A stretch of DNA of 64,000 nt from Elioraea tepidiphila DSM 17972 (lineage in GTDB: Bacteria > Pseudomonadota > Alphaproteobacteria > Acetobacterales > Acetobacteraceae): positions 1 to 64,000 of the forward strand of contig NZ_KB899931.1 of assembly GCF_000378465.1 (NCBI RefSeq). The letters run 5' to 3'. Under the pieces are notes generated by a model. It worked only from the letters and a program-made list of their open reading frames with translations, was not told where the DNA came from and searched no databases. The translations under genes were made by a program, and so were the position numbers. Position 1 is the first letter of the stretch. Each line of letters begins with the position of its first letter. Below are positions 1 through 8,277 of the stretch, one piece after another.

Positions 1-240
1 TTCGCCTTCCCCGCCGAGGTCCGCCGGATCATCTACACCACCAACGCGATCGAGGCGCTGCACGCCAAGCTGCGCCGCGCCGTGCGAACCCGCGGCCATT
101 TCCCGCATGACGAGGCCGCGCTCAAGCTCTTGTTCCTCGTCTTGAACCGCACCGCCAAGGAGTGGAGGATGCCCGCCAGGGAATGGCACGCCGCCAGAGC
201 GCAGTTCGCCATCCTCTTCCAGGACCGTCTCAACCCATGA
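1..240 (+). CDS. IS256-family transposase, C-terminal fragment cut by the window edge
   Basis: Frame 1 is open from the first base to a TGA at 238-240 and gives 79 residues. The stretch IYTTNAIEALHAKLRRAVR, followed by a C-terminal LFLVLNRTAKEW segment, is the conserved end of IS256 (mutator-type DDE) transposases, where the TTNAIE motif sits near the catalytic glutamate. Only the end of the gene is in view, so whether the full transposase is intact cannot be told. It reads towards the Argonaute operon, which is on the opposite strand. Family assignment is strong; the exact IS name is not determined. Confidence 0.9.
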   Translation, partial: FAFPAEVRRIIYTTNAIEALHAKLRRAVRTRGHFPHDEAALKLLFLVLNRTAKEWRMPAREWHAARAQFAILFQDRLNP

Positions 241-275
241 TCACCACGGTCCCGCACGAAACTCCTGACAGTCCC
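1..275 (+). mobile_element. Right end of an IS256-family insertion sequence
   Basis: The transposase stop overlaps the start of a terminal sequence running from about 238 to 275. Read on the minus strand from the outer edge it begins GGGACTGTCAGGAGTTTCGT, the kind of end seen in IS256 relatives. The outer end is placed at about 275, and ATACACTG (276-283) would be the candidate 8-bp target duplication. The left end lies outside the window, so neither the inverted-repeat partner nor the duplication can be verified. The element stops about 40 bp from the Argonaute stop codon. Confidence 0.65.
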
Positions 276-318
276 ATACACTGGGCCACAATAGGCGTAG
301 GGCCGACGGATGCACCAA

Positions 319-1836
319 TCATATGTAGAACTTGAACGGTAATGGCGCTCTTGGACCTGCCGGTCCGGCGGTCAGGATCTCCCCAACCAGATCGGCGAAC
401 CGCAACGTGACAGGCAGCCCGTCCGAAAAGCCGGCATTGTTGAAGTTGAGCTTCGTGAGCGCCATGAGGTCCGACAACACCTGCTCAATGTCTGCATCAC
501 CTCGGACAATGTCGACCGTCAGCGGATTCGGTACCTCTCGCCCAGGATAGGTATCCAGCCGAGGCGTGAAGCCCGCCGTCCAAAGGTAGGCTGACCGTCC
601 CGATCGGGCAATCATGGCTGTTCCCCTCAAAACCGGCTTCTTGCCATACCGGAACAACTTGATTTCGTTCTGGCGTCTGATCCGAACGCCGACAAGCTTC
701 GTCGCCTCCGGCACGGTGCTCGAGAAGCCGACCCACTCCTCGGCGTCGAACCACGTTTGGCCGTGAACGAACAACTCTCGCGGCGGCCGTCGGTGCAACT
801 CCTGGTAAGCGTCCACGATAAGCTTCATCAATTCGGCGGCCTGATGCCGATCAAGATGGAAGCTCTTCTCGGTCTCCGAGTACCATGGGCCGACGGCCCC
901 TTTGAAGACGACACCTTCGCCCGTCCCCAGGAACATCTGGGCACCGCAACAGGCATTATCACGCCCCTTGGCGTTCTCAATGCGCTTGAAGACGAGCCCG
1001 ACGTAACACACACCTTCTCGCACTTCCGCGATGCGCCACGGCCGGCCGCCTGCCTTGTAGAAACTGGTCGTGGCGAGGTTCCACGCGACGGACGCCGGGT
1101 CCTGTAGTGATCTGCGGCTCCCTTCCTCAGACTCGTCGGGTGCGAGGGTCGATTCCCGCACCACCTGGATCACTTGGTCGGTGTCGAGAAGCCGGGCCTT
1201 GAGCTGGTTGTGAAAGTTGAGTTCGTACTCATAGATCGCCGCCGCCTCATTCTCCTCGGGGAACATGGACCCCTTCGTCAGAATTGATCGCGCGGCCTTC
1301 CGGTTGATCGGCGACGTGGACTTCTCGCGTTGATCACGAGGGACAAACGACTTGGGACGTCCGAAGCGAAAGGTTTCCTCCGGTACGATTGCAAACCACA
1401 GCTTGGGGCGCGCTTCTTCCTCACGCAGGTACTTCCTGAGCGCCTCCGCATAGACATTGACCGCCTCGTAGATCGCTTGATGTCGATCCTCGATTCGGAT
1501 GCGGCGGCTCAGCTCTTTCCCGTCGATAGTGCAACTGGCGAAGGGCTTCGCGGGCCAGGGAACGCCGAAAACGGCCTGGAAGCCAGGCCACATCATCTTA
1601 TTCTCTTCCTTGCCCTTCTCGATGGCCGCAATCGTCGAGCTAAGCGCGCGTACCCAGTGCTCATAGCGCGCGATGCCCTGGGGTGTGCCGATTACGCCGA
1701 CGTCCATTCTCGCAGGATTCTGGTTCGAGGCGGGCGGCCCAAACAGAAACAGACCGTCCTTCGGGTGCTCGGCTGTCTGGCCGAAGCCAAATGCCAATGC
1801 CGGCTCCGGCACGTGGGTAAGCCGCCAAGCACTCAT
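319..1836 (-). CDS. Short prokaryotic Argonaute (MID-PIWI), SPARTA-type
   Basis: This 505-residue protein is the size of the short pAgos of SPARTA systems and far shorter than long Argonautes, so it has only MID and PIWI halves. The C-terminal part (about residues 400-505) has the PIWI hallmarks LTKLNFNNAGFSDGLPVTL and LRFADLVGEILTAG, and the protein ends in hydrophobic residues (PFKFYI) as Argonautes do. No DEDX catalytic tetrad was recognised, as expected for short pAgos, which use an RNA guide to recognise invading DNA rather than cut it. Its ATG overlaps the stop of the upstream TIR-APAZ gene (ATGA at 1833-1836), so the two are translated together and presumably form one complex. GC content is lower than in the chromosome, a sign of transfer. 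Confidence 0.92.
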   Translation of the reverse strand: MSAWRLTHVPEPALAFGFGQTAEHPKDGLFLFGPPASNQNPARMDVGVIGTPQGIARYEHWVRALSSTIAAIEKGKEENKMMWPGFQAVFGVPWPAKPFASCTIDGKELSRRIRIEDRHQAIYEAVNVYAEALRKYLREEEARPKLWFAIVPEETFRFGRPKSFVPRDQREKSTSPINRKAARSILTKGSMFPEENEAAAIYEYELNFHNQLKARLLDTDQVIQVVRESTLAPDESEEGSRRSLQDPASVAWNLATTSFYKAGGRPWRIAEVREGVCYVGLVFKRIENAKGRDNACCGAQMFLGTGEGVVFKGAVGPWYSETEKSFHLDRHQAAELMKLIVDAYQELHRRPPRELFVHGQTWFDAEEWVGFSSTVPEATKLVGVRIRRQNEIKLFRYGKKPVLRGTAMIARSGRSAYLWTAGFTPRLDTYPGREVPNPLTVDIVRGDADIEQVLSDLMALTKLNFNNAGFSDGLPVTLRFADLVGEILTAGPAGPRAPLPFKFYI

Positions 1837-3245
1837 CCAGAGGCCTCCGTGTCGAAGTCCTCCGCGTCGGTGTCATCCTGCTCATCGAAATCAGAGTCCT
1901 CGTCGTCCGGCTCTTCGGGATCCGCGGGCTCGTCCGCGACCTTGAGGTCGTTTGGCATCGTGCGCGTAGCTACGAGTTCGAGAAGGCGGCCGTTGAGCAC
2001 GAGGCTCTCCGCGCCGTCGAGCGGGATGGTGATCTCGTCAGCTTCGTCTGCGAGGAAGGCGCAGAAAGCCTGCTGGAGCTGTCGCCACTGCGCATTCCAC
2101 CAGTTCTTGCAGAATCGGCGACGGATGCCAGACGTGCGCTTCGGGTCTTGAATGGCGGTTTGGCCGTCTTCAGAGAAGCATACGTAGGGCCTGAAGCGGA
2201 CAACGGCCGGCGGGCCGAGCACGACGTTGACCTTCATCGCGAGGTGCCAATGCACCTTCATCTTCTCGCTACGACCAACGACGTTCTTGTATGTCCGTCG
2301 ACCGGTCGCATCAGAATAGAAGACCTTGTCGTTCGGTACCAGACCGGAAGGAAAGAAGAAGCTCGGAGCCGAAGAGGTCTCAAAGAGCTTGAGCCCCCGA
2401 GCCTCCAGATACCGCTCGATGTGCCTTCGCAGAAGGTAGGAGGTCATCTTGCGGGCCTCGTCCTTTCGGGGCGCTGTGACGTCCCGAGTCGAGCCATCGA
2501 GGAACTCGGCCAACGGGACGACGGCCCGGAGGGTCAGGCTGAAAGACGGCGGCAGAGACTCCTGGAAGCGGGAGGCGTGCGCGAAGGACAACACGAGCCG
2601 ATGAAACATCTGGTGCGGGACGCCCGTCTCCTTCAGAGCCGGACCGATCTTGGCCTTGTCTCCCTTGTACTCGTAGAACGCGATTGCCGCGGGCAGAGAG
2701 CGCACCGGAACGAGGTTTGTCAGGATCGGCTCCGGTTTCTCCTCGACCGTCGTCGCCGTTCGGGTGATCGTCGTACGCCACTTCTCGAACTCGGCCGTTA
2801 GGTCGCCGGGTACCCGAGGAACTCTCGCTGCATCGAGCGTATCCAGAAGCTCGATCAGCTTCGCGCCCCACCCTTGATTGAAGTCAATCCCGTTCAGCGT
2901 GTGCACCTGAATAGGGAAGTCGCCGAAGGGCGTGTCGTCGATGCGGACCGGGATGATGAACGACGGATCATCCAACGTCTTCCGCATCGTGTCAGCGACG
3001 GACAACTCGTTTCGGACGCCCGTCCTCCGTGGGTCGATGCTCGCGCGCGATACCACGTAAATCACCTTGATCGCATGGTGCCGAAGCGCTTCTTCGATCG
3101 AGCTCCAGAAGGGCGTGCCGCCCTTAAGGTCGAACAGGTCGGCCCAGACCCGGTATCCGTGCCCGGTTAGTCGAGCGCCAAGCCAGCGCACGAACTCATT
3201 GTCGTCTGGCGTGGCGTGAGTGATGAAGATCGTGTCGCGGTGCAT
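1833..3245 (-). CDS. TIR-APAZ NADase effector of a SPARTA system
   Basis: The 470-residue protein starts with a TIR domain (about residues 1-140): it opens MHRDTIFITHATPDD, has GYRVWADLF near residue 30 and FWSSIEEAL near 46-54. The motif GVRNELSVA carries Glu80, which lines up with the catalytic glutamate reported for other SPARTA TIR domains. The rest is an APAZ region that would pair with the short Argonaute encoded next. In characterised SPARTA, guide-directed DNA recognition makes the complex oligomerise and the TIR domain deplete NAD(P)+, killing the infected or plasmid-bearing cell. The tail is extremely acidic: 19 of the last 34 residues are Asp or Glu. A GTG at 3296 would add 17 residues, but the ATG at 3245 sits right before the TIR domain as in relatives and was preferred. 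Confidence 0.92.
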   Translation of the reverse strand: MHRDTIFITHATPDDNEFVRWLGARLTGHGYRVWADLFDLKGGTPFWSSIEEALRHHAIKVIYVVSRASIDPRRTGVRNELSVADTMRKTLDDPSFIIPVRIDDTPFGDFPIQVHTLNGIDFNQGWGAKLIELLDTLDAARVPRVPGDLTAEFEKWRTTITRTATTVEEKPEPILTNLVPVRSLPAAIAFYEYKGDKAKIGPALKETGVPHQMFHRLVLSFAHASRFQESLPPSFSLTLRAVVPLAEFLDGSTRDVTAPRKDEARKMTSYLLRRHIERYLEARGLKLFETSSAPSFFFPSGLVPNDKVFYSDATGRRTYKNVVGRSEKMKVHWHLAMKVNVVLGPPAVVRFRPYVCFSEDGQTAIQDPKRTSGIRRRFCKNWWNAQWRQLQQAFCAFLADEADEITIPLDGAESLVLNGRLLELVATRTMPNDLKVADEPADPEEPDDEDSDFDEQDDTDAEDFDTEASG

Positions 3246-3353
3246 TCGGGCGCTCGAATCGTAGACGTTGCTGATGTTACCCAATAGCGACACCACCCCG
3301 CACGGTGCTTCCAGTTTCTCCGAGTGCTGCCTCGGTTAGGGAAACCCAGTCAT

Positions 3354-3447
3354 AATCCGATCGACGCCCAATCCTGACGCAGCACCCCGACCCCAAAGCG
3401 CGCCACCCCCCGGCGGCCCGAAACGCCTCGCCGCTGCGCGGCCGGAA
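3354..3447 (+). repeat. Diverged direct repeat, copy A
   Basis: This segment aligns to 3797-3894 along its whole length. Both share ATCCTGACGCAGC followed by GCCCCG or ACCCCG, then a C-rich stretch, and end with CGCTGCGCGGCCGG or CGCTCCGCGGCCG. Identity is roughly 70% by eye. Direct repeats of this kind could be duplicated upstream regions or remnants of an element. Confidence 0.55.
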
Positions 3448-3796
3448 AGAGCGATTGGGGCTGACCCAACTAGCGGATCTTGGCGTGTCCTTTGGGGTGT
3501 AGAGGCAGCCCTAGCCTGGCGCAGAGGGTCTCGCGCAGCTTGCGATCAAGAATGCGCTGGATGACGACCAGCGCGGACGGACGGCGCCGCGCAGCCCAAG
3601 CGCCTGACGTCTGCCCGGCACCGCCGTGATCATGGCCTGCAGCCGCCCCCATACTCACGAAACCGATGAATATGATCGGCGCGATCCCGCATAGTCACGG
3701 CAACCACGAACAGCGAAGCGCCACCAGCGGCCCTGGAACGGGCCGGCGATCGCGGCTGGCGCCGGATCGTCAGGCAGAGAGCTGGGCAGGGTGACA

Positions 3797-3894
3797 CGAT
3801 CAACGTCCGATCCTGACGCAGCGCCCCGCTACACTCCGCGCGCCTCACCCCGGTACCCCGGCCGCCCCTCTCCGCTCCGCGGCCGATAAAGGAA
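3797..3894 (+). repeat. Diverged direct repeat, copy B
   Basis: Second copy of the repeat at 3354-3447, about 440 bases downstream in the same orientation. The best-conserved core is CCTGACGCAGC. It ends shortly before the AT-richer sequence preceding the MBL-fold gene. Confidence 0.55.
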
Positions 3895-3963
3895 TACAAG
3901 CATAAAGTCAGTAAACCAGTGGGGGAGGACGCTCCTCCCCCCACACCCCCCTGCATCACACGC

Positions 3964-4920
3964 TCAGAGCTGCCACGGCCGCGGCACGAACGCATACCCC
4001 TCGCCCTGACGCACGATCCGCCCGAAGGCCGGCCACGGCAGATGCACCCCGCCCACCAGCACACGATCCGTCGCCAGCATGTCCAGGGTGCGCAACCGCG
4101 ACTCCACCGCCGCCTCCGGATCGACATCGATCCCCAAGCGCCAGCGCGGGTTGGCCAACTGAATCACCGTCTGATGCGTCACATCGCCCCAGACCAGCAT
4201 CTGCTCGGCACCGCTGCTGATCCGATACGACACATGGCCCGGCGTGTGCCCGATCGCCGGCATGGTCGTGATGCCCGGCACCACCTCCACCTCGCGCGTC
4301 GCATCGAAGGTGCGGATCCGATCGGCATACGGCCCGATCGCACGCCGCCCGGCCTGGATGAACCGCTGACCCTGCGGCACCCGGCTCTCCATCGCCGGAT
4401 CGGTCCAGAACCCATGGTCCTGCGCCGACACCACCACCTCGGCGTGCGGGAAGGCGCGCCCGCCGTCGCCGTCCACCAGCCCCAGCGCATGCTCGGGGTG
4501 GATATGCGTCAGCAGCACCGTGTCCACCTGCTCCGGCCGATAGCCGGAGGCGGCGAAGGCCTCGCGCATCCGCCCGGTGCCGGGGAAGAACGCATGCTCG
4601 CCGCCGGCATCGATCAGCACCAGGTTGCGGCCGGTGTTCACCAGATAGACACCGACCGGCTGGTGCAGGAACCCCTCGACGAAATAGGCATGCTCGCGCA
4701 ACCGGCGCACCACCGCCTCGTCGTAGTCGCGGAAGAAGCGCGGCGCGTTCGCCTCGGGCATGCGCATGCCGCCATCGAGCAGCGCCGTGATCTCGGCCTC
4801 GCCGACGCGGATGCGGTGGAACCCGGGCGCGGCCGTGCCGGCAGGCGGCGGCGCGGCCGTGGCGGTGGCCGACACGGCGAGCAGCGGGGCGGTCGCGAGC
4901 AGGGAGCGGCGGTCGATCAT
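3964..4920 (-). CDS. MBL-fold metallo-hydrolase with an export signal
   Basis: The 318-residue product begins MIDRRSLLATAPLLAVSATA, a signal peptide with an R-R pair, so it is probably exported, possibly by Tat. The metallo-beta-lactamase fold shows in VDTVLLTHIHPEH (about 132-143), GHTPGH, GDVTH and a late GGVHLPWP. The first metal motif is HxHxEH instead of the common HxHxDH, an uncommon but conservative change. Substrate is unknown; relatives include lactonase- and glyoxalase-like hydrolases. A longer frame reaches back to 5040, but the ATG at 4920 has a purine-rich AAAGGGG upstream and opens directly into the signal peptide. No operon partner is close. Confidence 0.85.
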   Translation of the reverse strand: MIDRRSLLATAPLLAVSATATAAPPPAGTAAPGFHRIRVGEAEITALLDGGMRMPEANAPRFFRDYDEAVVRRLREHAYFVEGFLHQPVGVYLVNTGRNLVLIDAGGEHAFFPGTGRMREAFAASGYRPEQVDTVLLTHIHPEHALGLVDGDGGRAFPHAEVVVSAQDHGFWTDPAMESRVPQGQRFIQAGRRAIGPYADRIRTFDATREVEVVPGITTMPAIGHTPGHVSYRISSGAEQMLVWGDVTHQTVIQLANPRWRLGIDVDPEAAVESRLRTLDMLATDRVLVGGVHLPWPAFGRIVRQGEGYAFVPRPWQL

Positions 4921-5076
4921 GGTGCTGTACCCCTTTCCGACGATGCGCAGGGCTGGCCCGTCGCGGCGCCCCGACGCGCGGCCGAACCATAGCGCACTCG
5001 GCCGGGCCGTCAGCGCCGCGGCCGCGACCGCTCGGTTCACCGATGTGTGCGTGCGCGCGGTGTTGCAGAGCGCAGC

Positions 5077-6081
5077 TCAGGCCGCGACGGCGTCGGCCCC
5101 TTCGTGATGCTCGAGTGCCGCGCGCAGCAGCGCCACCAGACGCTGACGCAGCGACGGCGGTTCTAGGATCTCCACCGAAGTGCCCCAGGTGAAGACGTGC
5201 CAGGACATCTCCTGCGCCCCGCCGGCCCGGAACCGCACCACCAGGCGGCCTTCATCGTCGCGCTCCGCCGTCTGGGAGGGGTGGAAACGCCACTGCGCCG
5301 CCTCGTCGGCGGTCGCGGCGTCGAAGCGGAGGGCCACGTCGAACGGCTCCTCCTGCCAGGTGCCGAAGGCGCGCGCGGCGAACTCCTCCAGGCGGAAATC
5401 GGCACGGCGGACGAAGGGCGTGTTGCCCAGGTCGAGCATGCCGATCCGGTCCAGCCGATAGAGCTTGGGGTCGTCCCAGGGCTCGGCGGCGGCGACCAGC
5501 AGCGGGCGGCTGCCGTACAGCATGCCGTAGGGGTGCACCTCGGTGACATAAGGCTCGCCGGACCGGCGCGAGCGGTACTCCATCGTCACCGGCAGGCAGG
5601 AGATGATGGCGCGGCGCAGCTTGGTCAGCAGACCCGGCGGCAGGACCGGGCGCGGGCCCGGGCGCAGCGCCGTGCCCTCGGCCTCGGTCAGCACTTCGAG
5701 ATCGGGTTCGATCCGGCGCAGATGATCCGGCCGGGCGGTCGCGCGCAGCTTCTGCGTCGCCGAGATCACGAGGTCGGCGCGCTCGCGCAGCCCCCGGCGC
5801 GTCAGCGCGGCCGCGGCGGCGTCGAGCTCGGCGAGTTCCTCGGCCGAGACCGCCACCAGCCCGCCCAGCGTGCCGGCGGGCAGGCGCCAGCGCCGCACCC
5901 GTTCGCCGTCATCGCAGCGTTCGAACTGCGGGAAGACGCGCGCCACGGCGTCGCGCATGCGCTCTGCCGTGCGGCGCGCCACCCCGAATTCACGCTGGAC
6001 ATCGGCGAGCGAAAGTCCCTCGCGCGTGCCTTGGAAGGCGAGAGCGAGGCGCAGGATCTGTTCGAGCTTCTGATAATGCAT
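5077..6081 (-). CDS. WYL-domain transcriptional regulator
   Basis: The 334-residue protein has an N-terminal winged helix-turn-helix (about residues 1-60, with LSLADVQREFGVARRTAERMR as recognition region) and a WYL ligand-sensing domain in the middle (VTMEYRSRRSG, VHPYGMLYGSRPLLVAA, YRLDRI). A WCX-like C-terminal domain follows. WYL regulators commonly sense nucleic acid or a nucleotide and are enriched next to phage-defence and DNA-repair genes. Here it is followed upstream on the same strand by a double-AAA+ ATPase and then, divergently, by YhaO/YhaN-like genes, so it is the likely regulator of that cluster. The ATG at 6081 was chosen because the HTH starts right after it; the inverted repeat at 6102-6117 lies just upstream. 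Confidence 0.88.
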   Translation of the reverse strand: MHYQKLEQILRLALAFQGTREGLSLADVQREFGVARRTAERMRDAVARVFPQFERCDDGERVRRWRLPAGTLGGLVAVSAEELAELDAAAAALTRRGLRERADLVISATQKLRATARPDHLRRIEPDLEVLTEAEGTALRPGPRPVLPPGLLTKLRRAIISCLPVTMEYRSRRSGEPYVTEVHPYGMLYGSRPLLVAAAEPWDDPKLYRLDRIGMLDLGNTPFVRRADFRLEEFAARAFGTWQEEPFDVALRFDAATADEAAQWRFHPSQTAERDDEGRLVVRFRAGGAQEMSWHVFTWGTSVEILEPPSLRQRLVALLRAALEHHEGADAVAA

Positions 6082-6101
6082 CCCCCAACCCGAGCTTTCC
6101 C

Positions 6102-6117
6102 GTTCATGGTGATGAAC
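6102..6117. promoter_or_regulatory. Inverted repeat GTTCAT-N4-ATGAAC upstream of the WYL gene
   Basis: A perfect 6-bp dyad lies 20 bases ahead of the WYL regulator start, in the 76-base gap after the AAA+ ATPase gene. The position suits an autoregulatory operator. On the minus strand TTGACG (6146-6151) could be a -35 box, but no clear -10 was seen. Function is inferred from position and symmetry only. Confidence 0.45.
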
Positions 6118-6157
6118 AAAGCCGAGACGCGCGCGTGAAAGGATCGTCAAAAACGCA

Positions 6158-8227
6158 TTAATCTCGTGGCCGGAAGCCCACCGGAGCGGTCGCGCCCGGG
6201 CGTGCGGCGGCCTCCTCAGCCAAGAGTTGCAGCAGCGCCTCCGGATCCTCGATCCGGCCGAGCAGCCGCGCCTTGCGCGCAACCAACGCGAAATCGGCCG
6301 GAACCAGCGGTGGAAGGTCGGCAAGGCCGGACGGAGCGGCGGCGGCGAAGAACCGCTCGAACGCCGCCCGCGCCTGCTCCGGCCGCAGCGCGTCGAAGCG
6401 CACCTTCACCAGGAACCGCCGCAGACACGCGGGGTCGAGCCGTTCGGGTAGGTTGGTTGTGCAGGCGAAGGGCAGCGGGTGGTGCTCCATCCAGGTGAGG
6501 AGTTCGTTCACCTGGGTCACCTCCCAGGACTGCGCCGCCCCGCGCCGGTCGGCGAGCAAGCCGTCGGCTTCGTCGATGATCAGGAAGCGGTTCTCTTCGG
6601 CCGCCTCCTGGAACGCCGCGGCGATCGCCTGCTCGCTGCCGCCGACCCAGCGCGACAGCAGGTCCGAGGCCCGCTTCACCATCGGGTCGAGGCCCAGGCG
6701 CTCGGCCAGGTCGCGCGCGAAGGCGCTCTTGCCCGTGCCGGGCGGACCGGACAGCAGCAGCGACACCGCTCGCGGCGCGTCCGGTGCGGCGAGCCGGTCC
6801 GCGAGCGCCGCGAGATCGGTGTCGGCATTGGCGAGGCTCGCATCGAAGACGCGTTCCGGCGCCGATGGCTGCAACGGCAGGCGCCCGCCGCCCATCGCCT
6901 TGGCGACCGCGAGCACGCCGCGCCGCACCGCCTCCGGCCCGCCGCCGGTCAGCGCCGCGGCCGAGACCGCGGCCGCCGCCACTGCCGGCGGGGCGGCCAC
7001 GTCGCGGGCGAGCCGCGCGACCTCCGGCGGCGGCATCACCACGCCGTGGCGGGCCAGTTCGCGCACCCACAGCCGCTCGCGCACCGGCAGGTCAGGCACG
7101 CGCAGCTCGATCGCGAAGGTCATGCGCCGGATCACCGCCGGGCCGAGCGGCCCGAGCGCATTGGTCGTCCACAACACCGGCACCGGCGTGGTTTCCAGCG
7201 TGCGCAAGAGCGAGGCGCGCCCGCCCCCCTGGCCGTTCAGCAGCCCCGCGAGCCCCTGGTCGAACAGGTCTTCCGCCTCGTCGAACAGCAGCAGCGCGGG
7301 CGAGCCGCCGGCGAGCAGGCGCTGGGCGAGGCGAAGCTCCGCGAGCCGCTCGCTCCGCCCGGGCTCGTGCCCGTCCTCCGCGACCTCGCCCACCGCATAG
7401 AGCGGCGCGCCCACCGCGGCGGCGAGGGTCTTGCAGAACTCGGTCTTGCCCGTGCCGGGCGGGCCGTAGAGCAGCACATGCGTGCCCGGCCGGCGGGCGC
7501 GCAGCGCGCCGGCCAGCACCTCGACGGCATGGCGCGCCGACTCGCCGAGATGGGCGAAATCCTCCATCGCCAGGCTGGCGGCGAGCGGCCGGCCGAGCAG
7601 CGCCTCGCCGGCGACCTGCGGGGCCGAGGGCGGAATGCCGAGCGCGTCCGAGAGCTGGCGCTTCAGCCGCTCCAGCACGATCAGTTCGCCGTCGCCGTCC
7701 ACGGTCAGCAGCCCGGCCGCGCGCAGCGTGCCGGTCGGCGCGAGGCGCCGCTCGACCGTCGCCTGCGGCAGGCCGGTCAGCAGCGCGATCATCGGCGCGT
7801 CGGCCGAGAGCCGCATCGCGCCCCCCATGGCGTCCGACACCATGTCCCAGAGCCGCTCCACCGGCCGGTGCAGGCGGTAGCGCACGGCGAGGCCGAGGAT
7901 CGCCGCCTCCGCCTCGTCAAGCCCGACCGCGCGGGTGACGGCGTTCAGCCGGAGCGTGATGGCGCTGACCGCACGGCGGGCCTTGGCGGTGCGCGCCTCG
8001 ATGCGGCGCTGGATCAGCTTCCAGGCGGCGGCGTCGAGCGCGCCTTCGGCGAACAGTTCGTCCTGGCGCGGATCGGGCTCGCGCGCGGCGCGTGGGGCGA
8101 GGCCGAGCGCGTCCTGGTAGCGGGTGAGCCAGGCGGCGACGGCGGTCGCGCGGCGCGAGCGGCGGGGCACCTGGGCCAGCGCGTTCTTGGCGTACTCCAG
8201 GGCGATGGTCTGTTCGCCGGCGTCCAT
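6158..8227 (-). CDS. Double-AAA+ ATPase of the WYL/YhaON cluster
   Basis: The 689-residue protein has an alpha-helical N-terminal region (about 1-240) and two AAA+ modules. The first has Walker A GPPGTGKTEF near residue 256 and Walker B LLLFDEAEDLF. The second has Walker A GPPGTGKSAF near residue 493, Walker B FLIIDEADGLL and an arginine-rich sensor region. Both modules look intact, so this should be an active remodelling ATPase; the substrate is unknown. GGGAGAG stands just before the ATG at 8227. It lies divergent from the YhaO-like gene and codirectional with the WYL regulator, suggesting one functional unit. Alternatives such as an FtsH- or Spastin-like function are not supported: no protease or membrane segment is visible. 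Confidence 0.85.
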   Translation of the reverse strand: MDAGEQTIALEYAKNALAQVPRRSRRATAVAAWLTRYQDALGLAPRAAREPDPRQDELFAEGALDAAAWKLIQRRIEARTAKARRAVSAITLRLNAVTRAVGLDEAEAAILGLAVRYRLHRPVERLWDMVSDAMGGAMRLSADAPMIALLTGLPQATVERRLAPTGTLRAAGLLTVDGDGELIVLERLKRQLSDALGIPPSAPQVAGEALLGRPLAASLAMEDFAHLGESARHAVEVLAGALRARRPGTHVLLYGPPGTGKTEFCKTLAAAVGAPLYAVGEVAEDGHEPGRSERLAELRLAQRLLAGGSPALLLFDEAEDLFDQGLAGLLNGQGGGRASLLRTLETTPVPVLWTTNALGPLGPAVIRRMTFAIELRVPDLPVRERLWVRELARHGVVMPPPEVARLARDVAAPPAVAAAAVSAAALTGGGPEAVRRGVLAVAKAMGGGRLPLQPSAPERVFDASLANADTDLAALADRLAAPDAPRAVSLLLSGPPGTGKSAFARDLAERLGLDPMVKRASDLLSRWVGGSEQAIAAAFQEAAEENRFLIIDEADGLLADRRGAAQSWEVTQVNELLTWMEHHPLPFACTTNLPERLDPACLRRFLVKVRFDALRPEQARAAFERFFAAAAPSGLADLPPLVPADFALVARKARLLGRIEDPEALLQLLAEEAAARPGATAPVGFRPRD

Positions 8228-8277
8228 GCGGTCTCTCCCGTACCCGTTCCGTTCTCGCCTCGGGCGACCGTAGGGAG

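Larger units (their letters stand above)
3246..3963. other. Gene-free spacer between the SPARTA operon and the MBL gene
   Basis: About 720 bases hold the likely promoter of the TIR-APAZ operon and no convincing gene. A 62-codon frame on the minus strand (3470-3658) has no recognisable domain. Two diverged direct repeats (about 3354-3447 and 3797-3894) bracket the middle. The stretch next to the MBL gene (3895-3960) is locally AT-richer and then pyrimidine-rich. It reads like remnant mobile or accessory DNA marking the edge of the acquired segment. Confidence 0.6.

Noticed and set aside
3470-3658. 62-codon minus-strand frame in the spacer after the SPARTA operon
   Set aside because: No ribosome site, no family, and it lies between the diverged repeats; kept only as a note.
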